Assembly (NCBI GenBank): GCA_022495995.1
Contig: JAFEMH010002499.1
Location: forward strand, 248,001-312,000
From: Adenophora triphylla var. japonica
Lineage: Eukaryota; Streptophyta; Magnoliopsida; Asterales; Campanulaceae
DNA: 64,000 nt
Direction: 5' to 3'
This document shows, piece by piece, positions 45,531-57,276 of this stretch. The notes under the pieces were generated by a model, which searched no databases, was not told the DNA's origin, and saw only the letters and a list, made by a program, of their open reading frames with translations. The translations under genes and the position numbers were made by a program. Every line of letters starts with the position of its first letter. Position 1 is the stretch's first letter.

Positions 45531-45900
45531 AAATGTGAAAATCATTATATATTTATTTACATTAAACCTGTGAAATAGAAGACTTCAAAACTGTAAAATA
45601 GACTTCAAACTCGAACCAAACTAATTGTGAAATAGAATTCTCAATTTATAAATGTGAAAACCATTATACAGTTATTTACATCGAAACTGTAAAATAGATT
45701 TCAAACTCTAACCAAAATAACTGTGAAATAGAATTCTCAGTTTATAAATGTGAAAACCATTATACAGTTATTTATATCAAAACTGTGAAAACGATTATAC
45801 AGTTATTTACATCAAACATTTTTATATAACTTTGAAATAGAATTCTCAGTTTATAAATGTGAAAACCATTATACAGTTTTACTCATGTGTGAACAAATGA
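45531..45900 (+). repeat. Short tandem repeat of ~110 bp with dispersed sub-repeats
   Basis: TAAATGTGAAAACCATTATACAGTTATTTACAT .. CTGTGAAATAGAATTCTCAGTT recurs about four times with changes. Not coding. Confidence 0.8.
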
Positions 45901-46086
45901 TAAATGATTTTCTCAGATTTTTACAAGTGAAAAATAATTTTATTTTATTTATAAATTTTGAAATATATGATGAGTAAACTTGTTTGATTCGTCTTGGTGA
46001 TGCGATTAAAACAGTGGTTTCGAATTATTTTTTCGACTTTTAGATTTTGAGATATTGCATTTAAAAAATTTAAGAGAAAAAAAGGA

Positions 46087-46087
<1 letters not shown>

Positions 46088-46138
<51 letters not shown>
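46088..46138 (+). repeat. (GA)n microsatellite
   Basis: About 20 uninterrupted GA units after an AGAGAGAAGAGA start. Confidence 0.95.
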
Positions 46139-46141
<3 letters not shown>

Positions 46142-46433
46142 TGTAATGCACTTAGCTTTTAGACGCGTGCCTGAGAGAGGAAGAGGGGTAATTTGGTCCA
46201 CAAAATTTCTAAGAACTTTTTGGCGAGTTTTGATAATGTTAGTCCTTATTAAAGGTAGTTTTTATTTGGCTGGGGGACTAATTGGTCAAAGTCTCTTTAT
46301 TTTTTATGAATAATAAACTTTTTGGAAATGCTCATTAAATGAAATTTAGACAATCATTTTGCGACTGCGGGACCCACATCAGAAAATGTGGACTTTGATC
46401 GTGATAAATAAGTCCACACCCATTACCTCTAGG

Positions 46434-48584
46434 TGAAATTACCCGGGATTTCGCGCGGGCGCGAAACGCGGTTGTCTTTCGCGGAGGGTTGGTGTCTGAG
46501 ACCTCGCTTTTCGGGAAGGGAGATGAGTCGCGCGGTTTTTGTATTTTGAGCTCAAACGTTGAGAAACGGCTTTAGTGAAAATGGTGTCGTTTTTATTGTT
46601 AGCAAAAACTTAGGAAAAGGCTTTTGAAAATGGGGGTCATTTTTATTGGTAGCAAAAACGAGTAAAAATATTTTAGGGTACCAAAGATTGTTAGGTTCGG
46701 GGGTCATGTTACGTTTCGGGAATAGTATTACGAGATCACCCGAAACGCCTCATATGACGAGTCTTTCTACCTTTCTCGAAAACGTGTGTGTGTGTGTGTG
46801 TGTGTGTGTTTTGAAATGGGGGCTTGAATGACAAGCTTAATCTTGGTTTGAATGTCAAACGTTGATTAGGTGATCTTGTTTGAAAAAACGAGCGTTTGAA
46901 TGACAAACGTCGATTTTGGAGTTTTAGGAAAAGTGGCGCGAATGCTGATTTTAACTGTTGATCTTAAGTGTCAAATGTTGACTTTTAAGAAAAGAGCGTT
47001 TGAATGTCAAACGTCGGATTTTGAGTTTGAATATGAGCGTTTGGAGGCCAAACGTCATTTCGCACGTTTTGAAAGAGAGTTTGAAGGTCGAACTCCGGTT
47101 TTGAACCGGGCATTGCATTGTTAACGATTTTTACGGGAAAAAGCGTATTAAATGATTTTGAGTGTCAAATGGCGGCTTTTAAATTTGAAGATGAGCGTTT
47201 GGAGGCCAAACGTCATTTCGCGCATTTTGAACGAGAGTTTGAAGGTCGAACTCCGGTTTTGAACCGGGCATTGCATTGTTAACGATTTTTACGGGAAAAA
47301 GCGTTTTAAATGATATGCAATCAACGAATTGGGTTGCGACTCGGTCTTTGAAAAGTAAATACTATCACAATCCAAACGGGTCGGACTTTGTAAATGACAG
47401 TATTTAAAGTGCGGTATCAACGGAATCAAACGATCCGGAATTGGAAAGTACGATCGACGAGCCAAAACGGCTCGGAGTTGTAGATGACGATCGACGAGCC
47501 AAACGACTCAGAATGGTAAATTTGCGTAAAAGTAAATGACGTTCGACGGATCAAATGGTCCGGAATTGTAAATGACAGAAATTTAAATGACGATCGACGG
47601 ATCGATCGATCCGGAATTGTAAATGACAGAAATTTAAACGGAACGGGGCCGGAACGCCGTTTTAACCCGAGATTACTTCTCTTACGGGAAGAGAAGAGGA
47701 TCTAGGGGCTAAAACGTATCAGACCCCGTTAGACGGAGGCATCTACATTTCAACGATGTTCGTCCGAAACGGTTGTAGCGACTGGCGCGTAAACCGAGGC
47801 GGAACGAGAGATTAGAGAGAGGGAGTTGTACCTATGGCTAGGGTCGACTCCTTTGGCTCGGGGGGTGTATACGGGATACGAAAAGTGATTTGGAACGGTG
47901 TTTCGGAGTGGAGGGGATCGTATTTGATCGAAATACGAGGTTTTCACACAAAACGAGGTAAAACCGGGGCTTGGGGGGAGAGGAACCAGTTTAGGCCGTG
48001 AGATTTTGGTGGAGGGGAGTGATTTTTTGTTGTTGTAAATGGCTTTGACAACCCTTCTATTTATAGGCGAAATTTCAGCATGAGTCCGACCGGACTTAGC
48101 TTGAAATCCAGGGGGTTTTTGTGAAACTTTGAAAATTGGAGGGACTTGCTGGCAATTTCTGAGAGTCTGCAAAGGAGTCCGGCCGGACTTGGACTGCATA
48201 CCAGGGGTATTTTAGTATTTTCTCCTTGATTTTTGATTGAAAGGTGACTAGAGGGAGGTGGCATGCGTGCCAAGTGTTCCATGACTCACCAGCCTTGTGG
48301 GAGTTCACGCCTGGGTCCCGGTTTTGTCCGTTTTTTAAAATAACAGACCGGAAAATGTTCGAAACGCCCCCGGAAAGTGCGTTTTTCAAGGAAATCCGTA
48401 CTTTTACTTGCGACGACGTGTGTTGAGTACGTTTCAACGTTGGGATGCTCGGGGCAGTCCCGGGACGTCTCGTTGGCTTGGCAACGGGGAGCTTAACGGG
48501 TTCCGATTAACCTGGAGCGGGCCAGTTAACGGATTCCGGTTAACTTTCTAACGGATTTTGACAATCCGGATTTGGTTACTTACA
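46434..48584 (-). repeat. Ogre/Tat-type LTR, minus orientation (3' LTR)
   Basis: On the - strand it starts TGTAAGTAACC (48584) and ends GGGTAATTTCA (46434). It is the inverse of the LTR at 61683-63963. A TATA box (CCTATAAATAG, - strand) lies at 48065-48058, with palindromes AGTCCGACCGGACT (48083-48096) and AGTCCGGCCGGACT (48175-48188) upstream of it. Internal repeats include GAGCGTTTGAATGTCAAACGTC words, GATCGACGGATC-type words, a direct repeat of about 115 bp (47031-47146 and 47192-47303) and a (TG)n run. The purine-rich GCTGAGGGGCTAAC on the - strand just before the LTR start is a polypurine tract, so this is a 3' LTR. Confidence 0.85.
46784..46810 (+). repeat. (GT)n microsatellite inside the LTR
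   Basis: About 13 GT units. The inverted partner LTR has (CA)n at 63592-63608. Confidence 0.95.
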
Positions 48585-49307
48585 GTTAGCCCCTCAGCGA
48601 CGTCACTTCCGAAGGAGGTGGGGTCGTTGAAAAAGATAAGGATCCAAATCGGGATGCCTTACTTTGAAAGAGACCTGGGCGGTCAGCTGGTTGGACCCTT
48701 AGCGAAAGGATTCCTACGTATCCCGAGCGGGAAACAAGCTGATCGTAGTTCGTAGGTGCAAGGAGCCGCACGCGGGGACCTTGACCTGAGTGAGACTGTT
48801 GGGAGGCATCTAAACCTGAGTGAGACCATTGCGAGGTACCTGGACCCAAATGGAGACTATTGTGAGGCGTCTGAACTTGGGTGCGACCATTGCGAGGTAC
48901 CTGGACCTGAATGGAGACTATTGTGAGGCGTCTGAACCTGGGATTTCTGAAACCTTCGAGGGCGTGTGGCGCCTCAAACCGGGGTTGCTGATACTTACGA
49001 GGGCGTGTGGTGCCTCAGACTGGAGTTGCTTGAAACATACGAGGGCGTGTGGTGCCTCAAACCGGAGTTGCTTGAAACATGCGAGGGCATGTGGCGCCTC
49101 AAACCGGAGTTGCTTGAAACATGCGAGGGCCTGTGGCGCCTCAAACCGGAGTTGCGAGGATGCGTTTATCTTGAGACGAAGGCGTTCGTGCCTTGAGTGC
49201 TGGGCTTACGATGATTGCCAGGTTTATCCTGCTGGGGATAGGGTGGCAATGATGGGAACGGTTGTGTTAAACTGGCGTTATTAACAACTCGGAAGGATCG
49301 ACGTTTC
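48585..49307 (-). repeat. Ogre 3' non-coding region with polypurine tract and ~42-bp minisatellite
   Basis: Next to the LTR the - strand reads GCTGAGGGGCTAAC, the polypurine tract, preceded by GGATACGTAGGAATCCTTTCGCTAAGGGTCC, a block I know from 3' regions of Ogre-type elements. From 48780 to 49190 there are tandem units: first about 40-bp words (GAGACYATTGYGAGGYRYCTGRACC), then five copies of GGCGTGTGGCGCCTCAAACCGGAGTTGCTTGAAACATGCGAG. Apparent ORFs through the array repeat with it and are not genes. It is cut by the copia insertion at 49308. Confidence 0.75.
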
Positions 49308-50825
49308 TGTAGGTGTTAGTGCCCTAGGCCTATAGAGATAGACCTTTATGTAATGTCATTGCTTATTTATATATGAGATTGTTCCTTTGATTATTATATA
49401 TGTGTTTGCATGTTTACATTAATAATTGTGTCCCTAGTACTTATGAAGCACTAGTATGAAGTCTAATGGATAATCATGTGATGATTATATGCATAGAGAT
49501 GCACATTAGATTCATGGGTACTTGTTAGAGAACAATGTACTGGACTTGACCCATTATGAGATTTATGTCATGGTCATATGTCATAAATAAATCTCATATA
49601 GTCATATCATTGATATCCTTTGACCTGAGATTATCATCATCTTCCACTCGATGAATATCATGTTTGATATAGTTTAACGTTGTCTTTAACCGGACAACAA
49701 TAAGGGCTATTATTGGCATGATATGATTCTTGTTGGGAAGAATGATAAGTCAAGATGGAAACTTGTCCCTCGTAAAGAGAGATGTTTGCTTGGCCACTCG
49801 TGAGTAAGATTGATGTAGTGCATGGCCATGCCCGAATGAATTAATATGATTAATGTCATTCGATTAATCAATTTACTTGGTAACGAGAAAGCATTGAACA
49901 ATATGAGTTGACGTGGACCATGACTCATGTTCAATATAACATCGTGTGACAATGGGATTATGATATGTTCTATGTAGGAAAAACCGAACTTAATATTATA
50001 CTATTTGGGTAGGCATGATGGCTTGCTAGAGTCCGCTCATGTCTTATGAGGATCGATGTGATCGGACTCATTGCCAACATAGTATAGTCCTATGGGGTCA
50101 CACGCATCGAACGAATTGTCAAAAATGGAATCATGGATTCTGGTGTGATGGGCGACCGCCCAAGGTGCTATGGGCGACCGCCCATGTTATATGAAAACCA
50201 GGCATTGGAGGCGTCCACATGGGCGACCGCCCTTGCCCTTATGGGCGACCGCCCATGATGGTTTTCGTATAAGGAGGTTAGGCTCTGGACACATGGGCGA
50301 CCGCCCATGTCCTGATGGGCGACCGCCCATGTACGCTGAAACGCTGAAACCGTTTTTGCCAAGGGTTTTTAATAGGGTATAATATTTATAGAGTATAAAT
50401 AGTATCCTTGAACAACCCTAGCAGCCAGTTCCGTTTTGAGCATTGAGAAAGACAAAAATAGAGAGGATTTTCAATTGTGAATTGAAAATCATCACACCAA
50501 TTCCACAATTCATCATAGATTGAAAAAGTTTCAATCAAGGGATCTAGCAATCCTCCTAGAAAGAGTTCTAGGGTTCGTTCATCGCGTGGATACTCGTAGA
50601 GGATCTTCGCTTCTCAAGATCATTTGTTCGTGATTCAAGGATCGTATATTGAAGACTTGCCAATTCTTCAATCTGGAGTTGGAGCACGTATATCAACGAC
50701 AAAGGCATTCAAGGTTGGTAACCCTAATTCATACTTCTTAATTATTCATCTAGAACGGATTCTAGGGCTTTGGGTATTCGAGTTATTTGCATTATCCGCT
50801 GCGCATGGACCCTCGAAACCCAACA
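49308..50825 (+). repeat. 5' LTR of young copia, with six palindromes before the TATA box
   Basis: The 16-bp word ATGGGCGACCGCCCAT (or with AA/TT end changes) occurs at 50148-50163, 50170-50185, 50219-50234, 50241-50256, 50293-50308 and 50315-50330. The spacing alternates: pairs are 22 bp apart, start to start, and pairs recur every 71-74 bp. TATA box TATAAAT is at 50394-50400. Confidence 0.95.
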
Positions 50826-50826
50826 G

Positions 50827-50838
50827 TGGTATCAGAGC
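50827..50838 (+). other. Primer-binding site, copia type
   Basis: TGGTATCAGAGC one base after the LTR end. Confidence 0.95.
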
Positions 50839-51781
50839 CCCGTTCATGATGTTTAGTTAGATAATCATGATTATTGTGTAATGTGATTATATGAATTTTC
50901 ATGATAAATATGATTTGGAATGTGAAATTGTATGAGTATTGCTTGTGAAGTAATTGTATATAGTGATATACCATGATTATGAAATTGAAATATGTGATTA
51001 ATATGATTAATCTAGGTTATGGGATGTCGATTTCATTAATATGATTAATGCGATTAACCTAGGATGTTTGTGAAGTGTTACTTGGTATATGGGCTGGACA
51101 CCAAAACCTTCCCCACAGGCACTTCGATGGAAGTGTGGGATAACCTTGGAGCACGTGGCCACGTACTAGTAATTACTGACCAAATGTGATTTGTGTTGTG
51201 TCATTCCATGTTCATAATTATGCTCATATAGTTTTTCATGAATCAACCTTGCCATGCTAATTGATAAACATGAAAAATTGAACCTTCTTTGAAATTTTGA
51301 GTTTGTTTATGCTACCCACTTTAAACACTTGTGAGTACACGGGTAGTTTTATGTAGGCTCGCCATAGCGAGGTACATTAATTCTATCTTTGTATGATCAA
51401 GATGAGCAAATAGTGATTGCTATACGTTTAAAATGGTTGAACTCAATAAGGCTATCAAAACAGTTTTGGGCCTAAGGCATAAGATGAGATTGAAACATGT
51501 GACATATGATGTCTATAATCTCATAAAAGATCTAAGAGTCATATGTTGATATGATTGATAAATGTTATCTACCTTTTTAGTTTAATTTTGAGCTTGATCG
51601 TGCCATAGCCGACTTGAAATTAACTTAAAGTTGGGTCTTAGCCTATTAAATTATATTATGAATGTTTGTATATGAAGGTTATATAATCTAGTGGGAGTAT
51701 TTGTGAAATACATTATTTAATCTCTTAAATGAAATTGGTGCTTATATATGTTTATATCTTGATGCATATCTTTGTAGATCA
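50839..51781 (+). other. Leader of the young copia
   Basis: AT-rich with repeated ATGATTATGAAATTG / ATTAATATGATTAAT words. No gene is seen. Unlike the inner copia, the leader carries no LTR palindromes. Confidence 0.6.
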
Positions 51782-52600
51782 ATGAGTGCTAACACTAATC
51801 GGGAATTTGTCACTGCGATCGGTCCTTGAGAAGGACAAGTTAGAAGAGAATGGCAACAACTATGTGGATTGGATCCATTTGTTTGAGAATTGTTCTCAAA
51901 CGGGAAAGGAAGTTGTACATTCTCGATGGACCCATTCCACCCGAGCCTGCTTGCTAATGCACCTAAAGGCTGAAAGGGACCAACATAAGAAACATGTTGA
52001 TGATTCTATAGATGTTGGTTGCACGATCTTGGCTACTATGTGTAAGGCCCTTCGTAAGGACCTTGTACACATGGAAGCTTATGATTTGGGAAATCATTTA
52101 AAGGAAATGTTCCGATTGCAAGCACGTCGGGGAAAGGTTTGACACTATGAAGGCTCTTCATTCATGCAAGATGATTGAAGGACAACAGTTGGGCCTCATG
52201 TGTTGAAAATGAAGGGTCACCTCGAGCACCTTGAGAGGCTTGGATATCCTATCCGGTTGGAGGCGGCTACGGATATGATATTGCATTCACTCCCTGAAAG
52301 TTATAATCAGTTCGTTCTGAATTATAACATGAATGGGATGAATAAATCTCTGTCTGAATTGCATGGGATGCTTAAGAATACAGAGAACAATGTCACCAAG
52401 AAAACCACTCAAGTGTTGATGGTGAACAAAGGAAAAGGGTTCAAGAAAAACAAGGTTAAAGCAAAAGTTGCTAAATCGGAGGCAAAGGTTGCCGTTGTTG
52501 AGAAGCCTCAACCCAAATCCCAAAAGGATGCGGTATGCTACCATTGCAATGGCTTGGGCATTGGAAGCGTAGCGCAAAGCTTATCGGAGGAAGGGTGAAG
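51782..52600 (+). pseudogene. gag: Copia gag with frameshifts
   Basis: Homologous to copia gag. SVLEKDKLEENGNNYVDWI opens the capsid region, and DDSIDVGCTILATMCKALRKDLVHMEAYDLGNHLKEMFRLQAR follows. After a shift near 52142, VLKMKGHLEHLERLGYPIRLEAATDMILHSLPESYNQFVLNYNMN and LSELHGMLKNTENNV lead to a K-rich linker and CYHCNGLGIGS. There a small deletion ruins the zinc knuckle (the expected GHW..NC is lost). An ATG at 51782 starts one frame and the capsid reading begins in another (from 51786). At least two frameshifts, but the domains are otherwise complete. Confidence 0.85.
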
Positions 52601-52626
52601 AAGAAGGGCAATGTGATTGCCACGAC

Positions 52627-53925
52627 TTGTGTATCTATATGATAGATGTTCTACTTTCTACTTCTAGTTCTTGGGTATTAGATACCGGATGTGGATCTCA
52701 CATTTGTCTAAATGTGCAGGGACTTAAGAATAGAAGGTCGCTCAAAGAGGGTGAAGTAGATCTGCGGGTTGGAAATGGAGCAAGAGTTACTGCATTGGCC
52801 GTAGGGACTTACGAAGTCACTTTACCTAGCGGATTAATTTTAGTTTTAAATAACTGTTATTATGTTCCGGATTTGAGCAGAAACATTATTTCTATTTCAT
52901 GTTTAGACAATGAGGGTTACAATTTTCTTATTGCGAATAAGAATTTTTCAATTTATTTGAATGACATGCTTTATTGTGTTGCTCATTCTTTTAATGGCCT
53001 TTATGTCTTGGATGTTGAAAGTAATGTTGAGAATATTTATCATGTTAGTAAGAAATCTAAACCAAATGATGTGAACAACACATACAAATGGCATTGCCGT
53101 CTTGGTCACATAAACGAGAAACGCGTATCTAAACTCCATAAAGATGGATATTTAGACTCATATGATTATGAATAATATGATGTTTGCGAGTCTTGTTTAT
53201 TGGGAAAGATGACTAAAGTTCCTTTTACTAAGAGTAGTGAAAGGGCTAGTGATTTATTGGCTCTCATACATACTGATGTGTGTGGACCAATGAATAGCAT
53301 TGCTAGGGGAGGATTTCGGTACTTCATAACGTTCACTGATGACTTCTCCAGATATGGCTATGTCTATCTGATGAAGTACAAAAGTGAAGCATTTGAGATA
53401 TTCAGAATATTTCAAAATGAGGTACAAAATCAACTTGGCAAAACTATTAAAACCATTCGATCCGATCGAGGTGGTGAATACTTAAGCCAAGAATTTGACG
53501 ATCATCTGAAAAGTTGTGGAATTGTTTTAGAACTTACTCCACCCGGAACACCACAATGGAATGGTGTATCCGAGAGGAGAAATCGAACTCTATTAGATAT
53601 GGTTCGATCGATGATGAGTCAAGTTAACCTTCCTATTTCTTTTTGGGGACATGCACTGGAAAGCAGTGCTTTCACGCTTAATAAGGTCCCTACTAAATCG
53701 GCTCCTAAAACCCCACATGAGATGTGGTATGGAAGAAAGCCTAGCTTATCTTTCATGAAGATTTGGGGTTGTGAGGCTTATGTAAAGAAATTAGTTTACG
53801 AACATAAACTTGCACCTAAATCGATAAATGCATTTTCGTTGGTTATCCTAAGGAAACGAAAGGATATCTATTTTACAACCAATCCGAGAACAAAGTGTTT
53901 GTTGCTCGAAATGGTGTCTTTCTAG
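52627..53925 (+). pseudogene. Copia protease and integrase, one in-frame stop
   Basis: The frame 52627-53175 has the protease signature WVLDTGCGSHIC (DTG at residues 19-21), NGARVTALAVGTYEVTL, YYVPDLSRNIISIS and the pre-integrase WHCRLGHINEKRV. A TAA at 53173-53175 interrupts; the same frame goes on with CESCLLGKMTKVPF and integrase. Counting from the M at 53200, D26 (HTDVCGP), D89 (RSDRGGEY) and E125 (NGVSERRNRT) give D, D-35-E. PHEMWYGRKPSLSFMKIWGCEAYVKK follows. The frame is lost near 53925. Confidence 0.92.
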
Positions 53926-54182
53926 AGAAAGAGTTTGTCTCTAAAGAAACTAGTGGGAGTAAAATTGATCTTGAAGAAATTTAAGAACCCGAAAATGACA
54001 AGGAACCGATAGTAGAGACGGAACCAAGTTCACAAGCTGTTGTGGAACCGGTTCAAGATACACAAGTTCTTCGCGAGATCGGATAGGATACGATCCGAAC
54101 ACGAGAGATATGGATTTCTCATGACGGAAAGTAATGAAGTAGAAATCATTGAGAATGATGAACCTACTTCCTATCAGAGGCG
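53926..54182 (+). pseudogene. Copia integrase-RT linker, frameshifted
   Basis: Coding homology continues (EPEN, VEPVQDTQV, RRSDR-like and EIIENDEPTSYQR) but with at least two frame changes between the integrase and RT frames. Confidence 0.7.
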
Positions 54183-55742
54183 ATGTCCACTCCTGATTCG
54201 GACAAGTGGCTAGGAGCCATGGAATCCGAGATCAAATCCATGTACGATAATCAAGTTTGGAACTTGATTGATCCACCCGAAGGTGTAAAAATCATAGGGT
54301 GCAAGTGGGTTTTCAAAAAGAAAACTGACATGGATGGGAAGGTACATACTTATAAGGCTAGGCTAGTTGCTAAGGGGTATAGGCAGATTCATGGCGTTGA
54401 CTATGATGAAATCTTTTCGCCCGTAGCAATGCTTAAGTCTATTAGAATCTTAATTGCCATAGCCGCATATTACGACTATGAGATATGGCAAATGGACGTC
54501 AAAACAACGTTTCTTAACGGAAACCTACTTGAGGATGTATACATGATACAGCCTGAAGGATTTGTTGATCCAAAGAATTCTAATAAAGTGTGTAAGTTGC
54601 AGAGATCCATTTATGGATTGAAGCAAGCTTCCCGGAGCTGGAATCTACGTTTTGATGAATCAGTCAAAGAGTTTGGCTTCATCAAAAACGAAGATGAGCC
54701 TTGTGTATACAAGAAAATAAGTGGGAGCATAGTCCTATTTCTGGTGCTATATGTCGATGACATCTTGCTCATTGGAAACAATGTTCCTGCACTTGAGACT
54801 GTTAAATCTTGGTTAGGAAAATGTTTTTCAATGAAAGATATGGGTGAAGCGGCTTATATCCTTGGTATCAAGATCTATAGAGATAGATCAAGAAGGATGA
54901 TTGGTTTGAGTCAAAGTACGTATATTGACAAGGTCCTTAGAAGATTCCGCATGGAAAATTCTAAGAGAGGGAACTTGCCAATGGGACATGGCATTACTCT
55001 TAGCAAGACTCATTGTCCTAAGACAAATGATGAGCGAAAGAGGATGAGTGATATTCCATATGCTTCGGCAATTGGATCTATCATGTATGCTATGTTGTGT
55101 ACTAGACCCGATGTCTCGTATGCTCTAAGCGCAACAAGTAGATACCAGTCTGATCCTGGTGAGAACCATTGGATAGCTGTCAAGAATATCCTTAAGTACT
55201 TGAGAAGGACTAAGGATGTATTCTTGGTATTTGGAGGAATGGAAGATGATCTGGTTGTAAAGGGTTACACAGATGCAAGCTTCCAAACCGACAAAGATGA
55301 CTTTAGATCGCAGTCTGGGTTTGTGTTTATGCTAAAAGAAGGTGTCGTTTGTTGGAAGAGTTCCAAGCAAAGCACTGTTGCTGATTCTACAACAGAAGCC
55401 GAATACATAGCAGCATCGGATGCGGCTAAGGAGGCGGTTTGGATCAAGAAGTTCGTTAGTGACTTAGAAGTCGTTCCGAGTATCACTAACCCGATAGAGC
55501 TGTTCTGTGACAATAATGGTGCTATTGCCCAAGCAAAAGAACCAAGGTCACATCAGCGATCCAAACACATTTTGAGACGTTTTCACCTCATACGAGAAAT
55601 CTGTGAAAGGGAGGACGTCAAGATATGCAAGGTACCAACGGATGACAATATTTCGGACCCTCTCACCAAGCCTTTGCCACAAGCTAAACATGATGGTCAT
55701 GTTAGGTCCATGGGTATAAGATACATGAGTGATTGGGCCTAG
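54183..55742 (+). CDS. Copia reverse transcriptase-RNase H, intact domain ORF
   Basis: This is a 519-aa open frame; the M is internal to the former polyprotein. RT blocks: GCKWVFKKK (39-47), YKARLVAKGYRQIHGVDYDEIFSPV, QMDVKTTFLNGNLLEDVYM (103-121), SIYGLKQASRSWNLRFD, LYVDDILLIG (189-198; YVDD at 190-193) and MKDMGEAAYILGIKI. RNase H blocks: GYTDASFQTD (361-370, D364), STTEAEYIA (402-410), CDNNGAIAQAKEP, RSKHI-type HQRSKHILRR and VPTDDNISDPLTKPL. All catalytic acidic residues I can identify are present. It ends just before the polypurine tract. It makes cDNA in the Ty1/copia life cycle. Expression as one polyprotein would be blocked by the upstream breaks. Confidence 0.93.
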   Translation: MSTPDSDKWLGAMESEIKSMYDNQVWNLIDPPEGVKIIGCKWVFKKKTDMDGKVHTYKARLVAKGYRQIHGVDYDEIFSPVAMLKSIRILIAIAAYYDYEIWQMDVKTTFLNGNLLEDVYMIQPEGFVDPKNSNKVCKLQRSIYGLKQASRSWNLRFDESVKEFGFIKNEDEPCVYKKISGSIVLFLVLYVDDILLIGNNVPALETVKSWLGKCFSMKDMGEAAYILGIKIYRDRSRRMIGLSQSTYIDKVLRRFRMENSKRGNLPMGHGITLSKTHCPKTNDERKRMSDIPYASAIGSIMYAMLCTRPDVSYALSATSRYQSDPGENHWIAVKNILKYLRRTKDVFLVFGGMEDDLVVKGYTDASFQTDKDDFRSQSGFVFMLKEGVVCWKSSKQSTVADSTTEAEYIAASDAAKEAVWIKKFVSDLEVVPSITNPIELFCDNNGAIAQAKEPRSHQRSKHILRRFHLIREICEREDVKICKVPTDDNISDPLTKPLPQAKHDGHVRSMGIRYMSDWA

Positions 55743-55756
55743 TGCAAGTGGGAGAC

Positions 55757-57276
55757 TGTAGGTGTTAGTGCCCTAGGCCTATAGAGATAGACCTTTATGT
55801 AATGTCATTGCTTATTTATATATGAGATTGTTCCTTTGATTATTATATATGTGTTTGCATGTTTACATTAATAATTGTGTCCCTAGTACTTATGAAGCAC
55901 TAGTATGAAGTCTAATGGATAATCATGTGATGATTATATGCATAGAGATGCACATTAGATTCATGGGTACTTGTTAGAGAACAATGTACTGGACTTGACC
56001 CATTATGAGATTTATGTCATGGTCATATGTCATAAATAAATCTCATATAGTCATATCATTGATATCCTTTGACCTGAGATTATCATCGTCTTCCACTCGA
56101 TGAATATCATGTTTGATATAGTTTAACATTGTCTTTAACCGGACAACAATAAGGGCTATTATTGGCATGATATGATTCTTGTTGGGAAGAATGATAAGTC
56201 AAGATGGAAACTTGTCCCTCGTAAAGAGAGATGTTTGCTTGGCCACTCGTGAGTAAGATTGATGTAGTGCATGGCCATGCCCGAATGAATTAATATGATT
56301 AATGTCATTCGATTAATCAATTTACTTGGTAACGAGAAAGCATTGAACAATATGAGTTGACGTGGACCATGACTCATGTTCAATATAACATCGTGTGACA
56401 ATGGGATTATGATATGTTCTATGTAGGAAAAACCGAACTTAATATTATACTATTTGGGTAGGCATGATGGCTTGCTAGAGTCCGCTCATGTCTTATGAGG
56501 ATCGATGTGATCGGACTCATTGCCAACATAGTATAGTCCTATGGGGTCACACGCATCGAACGAATTGTCAAAAATGGAATCATGGATTCTGGTGTGATGG
56601 GCGACCGCCCAAGGTGCTATGGGCGACCACCCATGTTATATGAAAAACTGGGCATTGGAGACTGTCCACATGGGCGACCGCCCTTGCCCTTATGGGCGAC
56701 CGCCCATGTTGGTTTTCGTACAAGGAGGTTAGGCTCTGGACACATGGGCGACCGCCCATGTCCTGATGGGCGACCGCACATGTACGCTGAAACGCTGAAA
56801 CCGTTTTTGCCAAGGGTTTTTAATAGGGTATAATATTTATAGAGTATAAATAGTATCCTTGAACAACCCTAGCAGCCAGTTCCGTTTTGAGCTTTGAGAA
56901 AGACAAAAATAGAGAGGATTTTCAATTGTGAATTGAAAATCATCACACCAATTCCACAATTCATCATAGATTGAAAAAGTTTCAATCAAGGGATCTAGCA
57001 ATCCTCCTAGAAAGAGTTCTAGGGTTCGTTCATCGCGTGGATACTCGTATAGGATCTTCGCTTCTCAAGATCATTTGTTCGTGATTCAAGGATCGTATAT
57101 TGAAGAATTGCCAATTCTTCAATCTGGAGTTGGAGCACGTATATCAACGACAAAGGCATTCAAGGTTGGTAACCCTAATTCATACTTCTTAATTATTCAT
57201 CTAGAACGGATTCTAGGGCTTTGGGTATTCGAGTTATTTGCATTATCCGCTGCGCATGGACCCTCGAAACCCAACA
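55757..57276 (+). repeat. 3' LTR of young copia
   Basis: 1520 bp. Palindromes lie at 56597-56612, 56619-56634 (one change), 56670-56685, 56692-56707, 56744-56759 and 56766-56781 (one change). They are conserved in number and spacing with the 5' LTR. Confidence 0.95.

Larger units (their letters stand above)
49308..57276 (+). mobile_element. Young Ty1/copia element, nearly intact
   Basis: TSD GTTTC lies at 49303-49307 and 57277-57281. The LTRs are 49308-50825 and 55757-57276, TGTAGG..CCAACA, and differ by eye at about 15 positions in 1.52 kb. PBS TGGTATCAGAGC is at 50827-50838 and the polypurine tract AAGTGGGAGA is just before 55757. Pol is almost complete but has one stop and at least one frameshift, so this copy is unlikely to move on its own. 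It shares LTR start, end, PBS and coding sequence with the inner copia at 33278-41579. Confidence 0.95.

Noticed and set aside
45245..45532. 95-aa hydrophobic ORF
   Set aside because: T-rich sequence gives apparent membrane segments. It ends in a non-coding tandem repeat and shows no motif.
48820..49284. 154-aa and 76-aa ORFs with repeated RACGASNRSCLKHA-type units
   Set aside because: The repeats are of the DNA minisatellite and are open in two frames; there is no start or promoter context.
50168..50382. ORFs on both strands with repeated GRPC/GDRPC words in the copia LTR
   Set aside because: They are produced by the palindrome GGGCGACCGCCC repeated in the LTR.
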